Positions 29,119 to 35,997 of a stretch of DNA of 64,000 nt are shown here, piece after piece. Numbering within the stretch: the stretch's first letter is position 1; each line of letters begins with the position of its first letter. The position numbers and the translations under genes are program-made. The notes below the pieces were generated by a model that worked only from the letters and a program-made list of their open reading frames with translations, made no database searches and was not told the DNA's origin. This DNA is from Hydrogenophaga sp. (GTDB taxonomy: Bacteria; Pseudomonadota; Gammaproteobacteria; Burkholderiales; Burkholderiaceae_C), in NCBI RefSeq assembly GCF_030373225.1, contig NZ_JAUCZG010000009.1, positions 1 to 64,000 of the forward strand. The letters run 5' to 3'.

Positions 29119-29541
29119 ATGGCCATCCAGCTGTCTGCACCCACTGTCGCGCCCGCGGGTGTTGAGGCCGTCACCGAACTGCTGAACGAACTCGCCGGTG
29201 TGCTGGCGCGCCAGCGCAGCGCGCTCGAAGGCGGGCAGCTCGACCAGCTGGCGCCGCTCAACAGCGAACTCGAGGCCACCTTTGGCCGCATGGAGCAATG
29301 GGCCGGTGGGGTGGCGGGCTTTGTGGCCGGCGTGCAAGCGCTGCCTGACGAAGCGCGCCAGGCGGCCCTGTCTCAGCTTCGCCATATCCAGCTCAACCAC
29401 CGCACCAGCGGTGAACTGATCCGCGTGACCACCCAGCGCATTGCCGCGCTGCAGGCCTTTCACCTCGCGGGCAGCGAAGGCGCCACCTACGCGCCCGGGC
29501 TGGCGCCGGTCACCGGCTCACAGCTGTCACGGCGCGCCTGA
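29119..29541 (+). CDS. flgN: Flagellar export chaperone FlgN
   Basis: A 140-residue, almost entirely helical protein right after flgM (2 bp), matching FlgN, the export chaperone for the hook-filament junction proteins FlgK and FlgL. The first helix (LLNELAGVLARQRSALEGGQLDQLAPL) region and the long second helix fit the family. The final 15 bases overlap the end of fliA on the other strand. Confidence 0.82.
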   Translation: MAIQLSAPTVAPAGVEAVTELLNELAGVLARQRSALEGGQLDQLAPLNSELEATFGRMEQWAGGVAGFVAGVQALPDEARQAALSQLRHIQLNHRTSGELIRVTTQRIAALQAFHLAGSEGATYAPGLAPVTGSQLSRRA

Positions 29542-30246
29542 TCCGGCCAGCCAGCCACGCAGCCGCAGCATGGCCTGCGTGTGCAGCTGGCTGATGCGCC
29601 CCGGCGTGAGGTCCAGCACCTGCGCGATTTCCCGGTAGCTCAAGTGTTCCGTGTAATGAAGCGCCAGCACCTGCTGTTCCTTCACCGCCAGCCGCGCCAG
29701 CAGGGGCTGCAGTTGCTGCAGGGTCTCGCGCACCGAGGCCTGCTCGAACGGGTCGCTGTTGTGGTCGGCCACCGGCTCGTCGGTCTCGGCGATCTCGTCC
29801 ACCACCGCGATCGACACCGCGCCTTCGAGCAGCGTGTGGTACTGCGTGATCGAGAGGCCCAGTGAGTCGGCCACCTCGCTGTCTTCGGGCTCGCGCCCCA
29901 GCGTGTGCGAGAGCTCGGTGATGGCCTCTTGCGCTGCGCGCAGCTTGCCCCGCTGGTGGCGCGGCAGCAGGTCGTTGCCGCGCAGCCAGTCGTAAATGGC
30001 GCCGCGGATGCGCAGGCGCGCATACACCGCAAACGGCGCGCCGTCGGGCTGCGGTTGCCAGCGCCGCGCGGCGTCGAGCAGGCCCAGCATGCCCTCCTGG
30101 ATCAGGTCGTCCACCTCGATCGACGCCGGCATGCGCGAGGCGATCTGGTGCGCCAGGCGGCGCGCCAGCGGGGCGTGTTCAACCACCAGATCGTTGGCCA
30201 GGGCGGCGCCATAGGCCACCGCCTTGCGGGCGTGTTGCAGGCTCAT
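29527..30246 (-). CDS. fliA: Flagellar sigma factor sigma-28 (FliA)
   Basis: A 239-residue sigma factor from ATG 30246; the longer open frame upstream only reads out-of-frame flhG. Region 2 (ANDLVVEHAPLARRLAHQI ... DDLIQEGMLGLLDAARRW, RIRGAIYDWLRG), region 3 and region 4 with its helix-turn-helix (LSYREIAQVLDLTPGRISQLH) are all present. FliA transcribes late genes such as flagellins and is restrained by FlgM. It is last in a flhA-flhF-flhG-fliA series on the minus strand, 4 bp after flhG. Confidence 0.96.
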   Translation of the reverse strand: MSLQHARKAVAYGAALANDLVVEHAPLARRLAHQIASRMPASIEVDDLIQEGMLGLLDAARRWQPQPDGAPFAVYARLRIRGAIYDWLRGNDLLPRHQRGKLRAAQEAITELSHTLGREPEDSEVADSLGLSITQYHTLLEGAVSIAVVDEIAETDEPVADHNSDPFEQASVRETLQQLQPLLARLAVKEQQVLALHYTEHLSYREIAQVLDLTPGRISQLHTQAMLRLRGWLAGSGAP

Positions 30247-30250
30247 GGCC

Positions 30251-31177
30251 TCAGGCCGTGGTCTGTTCGGCCATGTGGCGGGCCAGCAGCTGGTACATCG
30301 AGATCGGCAGAAAGTCGCCGGCCAGCGGGCTGTCGCCAAAGGCGCTGGTGCTGGCGGCGCGAAACCACCCCAGCCACTCCAGCGGCTGCTCCAGCAGGTC
30401 CATGGAAGCCGCCTCCAGCCGCTGGAAGGCCTGCTGGGCGCTGTCGGCGTCCTGGCCGCCCACCACCATCACCGGCACGGCTTCGCCGCCGCTCATGATG
30501 GACAGCTCGCGCACGTGCGACAGGCCCCGGGTCAGCGAAGCGTCGTCGGTGCCCACCACCATCAGGCGGTGGATCTGGTGGCCGTAGCAGCGCATGGTGC
30601 TGCCAAAGGGCTCGCAGGTGGCCACCACCACCACGTCAAAGTCCATCTCGGTGCCCTGCAGCATGCGCACCAGCGACGGGCCGCGCGCGCGTTTGCTGTC
30701 CACCGCCGCGCGCACCCGCACGCCCGAGGCGAACCAGAGGTTGTCCATCACCTTGCGCAGCGCCCGGTTCAAGGCCACATCGCCGCCGAACACCTGGCCC
30801 AGGTCGTAGCGCACCGGAAACGGCGTGGTGAGCGACTGGCGCTCGAACAGCGGCACCTCGTCCACCAGCAGCGTGAGGTGCCCGCGGCGGCGCAGCGCGT
30901 GCGCGGTGCCCAGGCCCAGCGCCACCGTGGCGTCGGGCGAGAGCGCACTGGCCACGCAGAACACCACCGGCTCGCGCTGGCCGAACAGGGTGCGCAGGCC
31001 GTCAGCCTGGTTGCGCGCAATGCCGCTGGGCTGCGTGGTGTCGGGCTCCTCTGCGTCTGGTGCAACTGGTGCGTGTGGTGCAGGCCCGGCCACCAGGGGG
31101 GCGGAAGAAGCCTCGAAGGGGCTGGAAGGGCCAGCCGGTTCGCTGGCGTCGGTGGGGTTTTCCTGCAGTGGTGTCAT
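30251..31177 (-). CDS. flhG: FlhG/FleN-like number regulator without a P-loop
   Basis: Position between flhF and fliA and a MinD-like fold identify this 308-residue protein as FlhG, which limits flagellar number by acting on FlhF. However, where FlhG has SGKGGVGKT the sequence reads FCVASALSPDATVALG, with no P-loop glycines or lysine; LLVDEVPLFERQ takes the place of switch I. It should not bind or hydrolyse ATP in the usual way. A Pro/Ala/Glu-rich N-terminal segment (about 1-60) replaces the usual FlhF-activating helix. ATG 31177 overlaps the flhF stop. Confidence 0.8.
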   Translation of the reverse strand: MTPLQENPTDASEPAGPSSPFEASSAPLVAGPAPHAPVAPDAEEPDTTQPSGIARNQADGLRTLFGQREPVVFCVASALSPDATVALGLGTAHALRRRGHLTLLVDEVPLFERQSLTTPFPVRYDLGQVFGGDVALNRALRKVMDNLWFASGVRVRAAVDSKRARGPSLVRMLQGTEMDFDVVVVATCEPFGSTMRCYGHQIHRLMVVGTDDASLTRGLSHVRELSIMSGGEAVPVMVVGGQDADSAQQAFQRLEAASMDLLEQPLEWLGWFRAASTSAFGDSPLAGDFLPISMYQLLARHMAEQTTA

Positions 31178-32856
31178 GGCTTCTTCAGGTGCTCGGTCCA
31201 GGTCGACATCTCGTCGGCCATCAGGGCGGGAATGTGGGAGACATCGGTGTCGCCGGCGTCGCGTCCGCGCGGGCTGACCGTGCGGTGGGCCAGGTAGGCC
31301 GCATCGGCGGTGAACAGGTCTTCGGGCACGCGCTGGCCGTTGGCCAGAAACAGCAGCGGCAGGCGGTGGCGCATCACGCAGTCCATGGCCGGCGCCAGGC
31401 TCATGCCTTCGTCCATCTTGGTCACGATGGCCGCGTCGATGTTGTGCTCGCCCAGCGCGTTCTGGTGGGCTTCGACCACGTCGTCGAGCGTGCGGGTGGA
31501 GGTGGTCGCACTCATCACCAGCACCCGGTGCACATCGGCGCAGCCTTCGCGAATCATCTCCAGCTGCTCCAGCATCATGGTGTCGCGCTGGCCCACGCCG
31601 GCGGTGTCGAGCAGCACCACCTTGCGTTTGGAGAGATCGGCCAGCTGGGTCTGCAGGTCTTCGCTGTCGCGCAGCGAGACCACCGGCAGGCCGAGGATGC
31701 GCGCGAATACCTTGAGCTGTTCCTGAGCGCCGATCCGGTAGGTGTCGGTGGTCAGCAGCGCCACCTGCTGGCGGCCGTAGCGCAACACGCAGCGCGCCGC
31801 GATCTTGGCCACCGTGGTGGTCTTGCCCACGCCGGTGGGGCCGAGAAAGGCATACACACCGCCCTGGTCGAACAGCGCAAAGGCGTCGCGCGTTTCCAGG
31901 CGCGCCTGCACCCAGCGGTGGGCATGCACCAGCAGCGCATCGAGCGTGTCCTCGGCCGGCAGCTCTGCCAGCATCTGGGCGATCACCTGCGAAGACAGCC
32001 CTGCGTTGAGCAGGCGCCGGGTCAGCAGCGCGCGCGCCGGCGCTTCCTGCTGCAGCGAACTCCACATGTTGGCGGCCAGGTGGCCCGAGAGCATGGCCTT
32101 CATCTCGCTCATCTGGGCCGTGAGGCCGGTCACGGCCGGGTCGGGCACGGCGGGAGCGGGCGGCAGGGAAGGCTGCTGGATCTTCTGGGGTGGCGGCACG
32201 GGTGCGGTTGCCCGGGCAATGGTGGCTGCGGCACTGGCCTTCGGGACGGGCGCGGGTTGCGCCACGACCATTGGCGGTGCGGCCACCGGCACGGGGGCGG
32301 CTGGCCGCCGTGTCAACGGTGCCGGCATGCGCGGCAGCTCCGGTGTGCGAACCTGCACCGGGGCCGGGGAGGGCGCCGCCGGGGTGGGGAAGGGCACGCG
32401 CACCGGAACGGGGCTGGCCGTGGTTGAAGCGGCCAGTCCGCTGCGCCAGGGCGCCTCGGTGGTCTCGGGGCGGCTCGCGGGCTGCGGCATGCGCTGGTTG
32501 TAGAGAGCGGCCAGTTCGGCTTCGTCGCGCGGCGGCAGGTCACGAATGGCACGGCGCACCGCCGTCTGGCTCACGGGGGGGCGCTCAAGGGGCAGGTCGG
32601 GCGCGGCGTTGTCTTGCGCCAGCCGGTTGGCCCAGCGCTGGCTGATGCCGCTGGCCGGGGGCTCCTGGGCCGCTGGCTGGGGTGCCGGGGCCGGTGCGGG
32701 TTTCAGGGTCACGAGGTCGGCGGCCGCAATGGCCACGATCTCCACCCCGCTGGGCACGTCGTTGCTGGAGAGCACCACCGCGTCCGGGCCCAGCTCGGCC
32801 TTGATGCGCCGCAGCGCCTCGATGGTGGTCGGTGCCTGGAATCGTTGAGCGCTCAT
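31174..32856 (-). CDS. flhF: SRP-type GTPase FlhF
   Basis: The 560-residue product has the FlhF basic/B domain (MSAQRFQAPTTIEALRRIKAE), a Pro/Ala-rich linker (about 75-250), and an NG GTPase domain (about 255-545) with G1 GPTGVGKTTT near 339, TTDTYRIGAQEQL (G2), VLLDTAG (G3) and TKMDE (G4). FlhF sets the place of flagellar assembly, usually at a cell pole. It lies between flhA (63 bp upstream) and flhG (overlap). Confidence 0.96.
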   Translation of the reverse strand: MSAQRFQAPTTIEALRRIKAELGPDAVVLSSNDVPSGVEIVAIAAADLVTLKPAPAPAPQPAAQEPPASGISQRWANRLAQDNAAPDLPLERPPVSQTAVRRAIRDLPPRDEAELAALYNQRMPQPASRPETTEAPWRSGLAASTTASPVPVRVPFPTPAAPSPAPVQVRTPELPRMPAPLTRRPAAPVPVAAPPMVVAQPAPVPKASAAATIARATAPVPPPQKIQQPSLPPAPAVPDPAVTGLTAQMSEMKAMLSGHLAANMWSSLQQEAPARALLTRRLLNAGLSSQVIAQMLAELPAEDTLDALLVHAHRWVQARLETRDAFALFDQGGVYAFLGPTGVGKTTTVAKIAARCVLRYGRQQVALLTTDTYRIGAQEQLKVFARILGLPVVSLRDSEDLQTQLADLSKRKVVLLDTAGVGQRDTMMLEQLEMIREGCADVHRVLVMSATTSTRTLDDVVEAHQNALGEHNIDAAIVTKMDEGMSLAPAMDCVMRHRLPLLFLANGQRVPEDLFTADAAYLAHRTVSPRGRDAGDTDVSHIPALMADEMSTWTEHLKKP

Positions 32857-32919
32857 GGTTCAGGTTCTGCGGGTTCGGGTATCGGGTTGAACGGGAAGGC
32901 GGGCGGGCAGGTGGCTCGT

Positions 32920-35001
32920 TCAGCGTTGGCAGATCACGCGCTGGAACTGCAGCTTGGCCGTGGGTGGCAGCTCCGACATCGCCAGCACCACCGCCTGCGG
33001 GCGCACCCGGCGCAGCAGGCGCGACAGGGTGAGCCGCGAGCGCAGCCCGCACAACAGCACCGGCGCATGGCCCAGGGTTTCCAGCTCGTCCACGGCAGCG
33101 CCGGCTTCTTCGAGAAAGCGGCGCACCAGGTTGGGCTCGAGCGCGCCGTCGGGCGCCACCGCGGCTTCGCCCACCGCCTGGTCGATCAGCCGCTCGAAGT
33201 CGGGCTGCACGCCGGCCACGCGGTACTCGGTGGCATCACCAAACACGTCTTGCACGATCTGGCGGCGCAGGGCGTGGCGCATGGGCGCCACGATGTCCAC
33301 CGGCTGCGCGTTGCGCGCCAGCTGCTCGGCCGTGATCTCCAGCACCGTGCGCAGGTCGCGCACCGTGACACCTTCTTCCAGCAGCAGCTGCATCACGCGC
33401 TGCAGCTGGGCCGGCTGCACCAGCTTCGGGATGGTCTCTTCCACCAGCTTCGGGAACCGCGTCTTGAAGTGGTCGATCAGCTCGTGGGTTTCCTGGCGGC
33501 CCAGCAGCTCGTGGGCGTACTGGGCAATCAGCTGGTCGAGGTGGGTGGTGATCACCACCGCGGGCTCCACCACCGTGTAGCCCGCCGTCATGGCCGCAGC
33601 GCGCCGCTCGCGCGTGATCCACAGCGCCGGCATGCCGTAGGTGGGGTCGCGCACCGCAATGCCTTCCACCGGGGTGTGCTGGCCGGGCGGCTCGATCGCC
33701 AGCAGCCGGTCGGGCAGCACCTGGCCGCGCGCCACCTCGGCGCCGTAGAGCAGAAAACGGTACACCTCGGCCGGCAGTTGCAGGTTGTCCCGAATGTGCA
33801 CCGAGGGAATGAGAAAACCCACCTCGCCCACGAACTTCTTGCGGATCGCACGAATGCGTTTGATCAGGTCGCTCTCGTCGCCCGCGTCCACCAGCGAAAT
33901 GAGCCGGTAGGGCAGCTCCAGGCAGAGCGGCTCGATCACCGGCACGTCGTTCCAGTCGACCTCGCCGCTGGCGGTGGCCGGCTTGGCCAGCGCGGCGGTG
34001 GCTTTGGCGTCGGCCACCGTCTTGCGCTGCGAAATGACCCAGCCCAGTCCGGCGAACAACAGGCCAAAGCCCAGAAACGCCATGTGCGGCATGCCCGGAA
34101 TCACGCCCAGCAGGAACAGGATGCCGCCCACCATGAAGAACGACTGGGCACCGCCGGCGAGCTGGTCGCCGAGCTGGGCCGAGAAGTCCTGGTCGGTGCT
34201 GACCCGCGTGACCACAATGCCGGCCGCGGTGGAGATGATCAGCGCCGGCACCTGGGCCACCAGGCCGTCGCCCACCGCCAGCGTGGCATAGGTCTGCAGG
34301 GCGCTGCCGAAGTCCAGCCCGTGCTGGAACATGCCCACCGCCACGCCACCAATGAGGTTGATCAGCAGAATGAGAATGCCCACCACCGCGTCGCCGCGCA
34401 CGAACTTGGAGGCGCCGTCCATCGAGCCGAAGAAGTCCGCCTCCTGGCCCACCTCGGCGCGGCGCTTGCGCGCCTCGTCTTCGCGAATCGCACCGGTGTT
34501 CAGGTCGGCGTCGATCGCCATCTGTTTGCCGGGCATGGCGTCCAGCGCAAAGCGGGCCGCCACCTCGGCCACCCGGCCCGCGCCCTTGGTGATCACCACG
34601 AAGTTGATGATGGTCAGGATCAGGAACACCACCACGCCCACCGCGTAGTTGCCACCCACCAGGAATTCGGCAAACGACTCGATCACATGGCCGGCCGCGC
34701 CTGGGCCGGTGTGGCCCTCCATCAACACCACGCGGGTGGAGGCCACGTTGAGCGACAGGCGCAGCAGCGTGGTCATGAGCAGGATCGAGGGGAAGGCCAC
34801 GAAGTCCTTGAAGCTGCGCATGCTCAAGGCCGAGAGCAGCACCAGCATCGACACCCCGATGTTGAAGGTGAACAGCAAATCAAGCGCCAGCGGCGGCAGC
34901 GGCAGCAGCATCATGCCCAGCACCATCAGCACCAGGATGGGCGCAGCCGATGAAGCCAGTGGCAGGTTCAGGCGGAATGCGCCCAGGCGGGAAGTGGCCA
35001 T
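32920..35001 (-). CDS. flhA: Flagellar export gate protein FlhA
   Basis: A full-length FlhA (693 residues): eight membrane helices in the first ~320 residues, the conserved cytoplasmic loop motif (AEVAARFALDAMPGKQMAID), then the large FlhA-C domain that binds export chaperones. It forms the nonameric ring of the flagellar type III gate. It starts the minus-strand series flhA-flhF-flhG-fliA. flhB, usually directly upstream, is not in the window. Confidence 0.97.
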   Translation of the reverse strand: MATSRLGAFRLNLPLASSAAPILVLMVLGMMLLPLPPLALDLLFTFNIGVSMLVLLSALSMRSFKDFVAFPSILLMTTLLRLSLNVASTRVVLMEGHTGPGAAGHVIESFAEFLVGGNYAVGVVVFLILTIINFVVITKGAGRVAEVAARFALDAMPGKQMAIDADLNTGAIREDEARKRRAEVGQEADFFGSMDGASKFVRGDAVVGILILLINLIGGVAVGMFQHGLDFGSALQTYATLAVGDGLVAQVPALIISTAAGIVVTRVSTDQDFSAQLGDQLAGGAQSFFMVGGILFLLGVIPGMPHMAFLGFGLLFAGLGWVISQRKTVADAKATAALAKPATASGEVDWNDVPVIEPLCLELPYRLISLVDAGDESDLIKRIRAIRKKFVGEVGFLIPSVHIRDNLQLPAEVYRFLLYGAEVARGQVLPDRLLAIEPPGQHTPVEGIAVRDPTYGMPALWITRERRAAAMTAGYTVVEPAVVITTHLDQLIAQYAHELLGRQETHELIDHFKTRFPKLVEETIPKLVQPAQLQRVMQLLLEEGVTVRDLRTVLEITAEQLARNAQPVDIVAPMRHALRRQIVQDVFGDATEYRVAGVQPDFERLIDQAVGEAAVAPDGALEPNLVRRFLEEAGAAVDELETLGHAPVLLCGLRSRLTLSRLLRRVRPQAVVLAMSELPPTAKLQFQRVICQR

Positions 35002-35078
35002 GCGTGACGGGTGGAGGGTGTGAACGGCGCCTGCCCGGGCGGCGGTGCGGGAGCGCGTTCGCCCCAGAAGTTGCCAGT

Positions 35079-35116
35079 AAAGTGATTTAAATGACTAAAT
35101 TACTTAAAATGTCATT
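35079..35116. promoter_or_regulatory. AT-rich element with inverted repeat upstream of flhA
   Basis: In the 256-bp gap between flhA (-) and the H-NS-like gene (+), an AT block includes AAAGTGATTTAA (35079-35090, also at 19961-19972) and the arms AATGAC (35090-35095) and GTCATT (35111-35116) of an inverted repeat. It probably holds one or both divergent promoters; no clear -35/-10 is assigned. Confidence 0.35.
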
Positions 35117-35257
35117 GGCAGTATAGTCGCGAATGCCGTTGCAGGGGCTGCTTGATGTGCAGTGGGCGCACCGTTGTCAGGTTGTGCGCTTCATTGGCAT
35201 TGCCCGGCCGCTCCAAACCCAGACCCTTCACCCGCCGACCCTGCCAAAATCCCAGCC

Positions 35258-35632
35258 ATGACCCGTCTCAACGCGCCGTTTTCTGGCCAGTCACGCCGAC
35301 CAAAGCCCGCCACGGCCAGCACGGCGGGCCTGGTTCCAGCCAGGGTTGCGGTGGCAGCGGGTTCTGTGCATCGGAGTGCCCAAACGAAGGCAGACCGCGG
35401 CGTCGCTGCGAAAGCCCACCCGCCCGAGAAGCGCGAGCCGCTGACGGACCAGCGATTCCATTCGCTGCTGAGCGCCGCAGGCGCGTTCTTCGCCTCTTTC
35501 GAGCGCGACGTGGAGGCCGAGAGGGCAGCGGCCATTGCGGAAATACTGGGCCTGATGCAACGGTACGGACTGAGTGTGGACGACGTCGCCGACGTCGCCG
35601 ACGTCGCCGACGTCGCTGACCAGGCTGGCTGA
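35258..35632 (+). CDS. H-NS-like protein lacking its DNA-binding end
   Basis: Start ATG 35258. The 124 residues contain a basic Ala-rich N-terminal segment and then a helix pair ([20 protein letters not shown] ... [11 protein letters not shown]) like the oligomerisation domain of betaproteobacterial H-NS/BpH3 proteins. Where those proteins continue to a linker and the C-terminal AT-hook-type DNA-binding domain (W.GRGR.P.W), this one has four Asp-Val-Ala repeats and stops. It is either a truncated copy or a small H-NS antagonist able to form mixed oligomers. It sits between flhA and a flagellin fragment. Confidence 0.5.
   Translation: MTRLNAPFSGQSRRPKPATASTAGLVPARVAVAAGSVHRSAQTKADRGVAAKAHPPEKREPLTDQRFHSLLSAAGAFFASFERDVEAERAAAIAEILGLMQRYGLSVDDVADVADVADVADQAG
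35582..35617 (+). repeat. Four tandem 9-bp repeats (Asp-Val-Ala)
   Basis: GACGTCGCC occurs three times exactly and once with a final T, at the 3' end of the H-NS-like gene. Array length is a multiple of three so the frame is kept. Confidence 0.85.
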
Positions 35633-35678
35633 CGCCACGCACGTCAGCACCAGACATTTCCCTGCGCAGCAAACCCAG

Positions 35679-35837
35679 CAGGAAAACCTGAGTGCATTCA
35701 TGAGCCGCATCATGGACACCGACCACGCGGCAGAGACGGCCACGCTCTCCAAGAACCAGGTGATGCAACAGGCCGCCACGGCCATGCTGGCGCAGGCCAA
35801 CCAGATGCCCAACGCCGTGTTGACGTTGTTGCAGTGA
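35679..35837 (+). pseudogene. Flagellin C-terminal remnant
   Basis: Bases 35679-35837 encode [19 protein letters not shown] and onward to the terminal LTLLQ plus stop, the C-terminal D0/D1 helix of flagellin (compare the ends of the two flagellins downstream). No N-terminal part exists, and the open frame upstream runs through the 9-bp repeats of the previous gene in another frame. It is probably a leftover of flagellin duplication and deletion, but could act as a donor in gene conversion. Confidence 0.8.
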
Positions 35838-35853
35838 GGGGCTGACGCGGGCC
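35751..35853 (+). repeat. Direct repeat, copy 1 (103 bp, flagellin end)
   Basis: Matches 37564-37666 over 103 bp with one mismatch; covers the last ~29 codons of the flagellin remnant, the stop and 16 bases beyond. Confidence 0.9.
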
Positions 35854-35997
35854 GCGGCCTGCGCAGCGTGTGCGTCAGTGCCAGGGTGGGCTGTCACCGC
35901 GCCGCGCTAAACACTTCGTCGCCGATGTCCGTCAAATAGCCAGTAGAGGGGTTGGCGGTGCAGTCTGCATCGCGTCCCTGCTGCGCACAGGGATTAC

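Noticed and set aside
32614-34953. 779-codon plus-strand open frame opposite flhA/flhF
   Set aside because: Antisense shadow of clear flhA and flhF.
35574-35837. Open frame over the 9-bp repeats and flagellin remnant as an intact gene
   Set aside because: Its first part only re-reads the H-NS-like gene's repeats in another frame; only 35679 onward is flagellin-like.
35908-35928. TAAA ... GCCGATGT before flagellin 1 as a sigma-28 promoter
   Set aside because: The spacer is 9 bases instead of about 15, so it should not be recognised as such.
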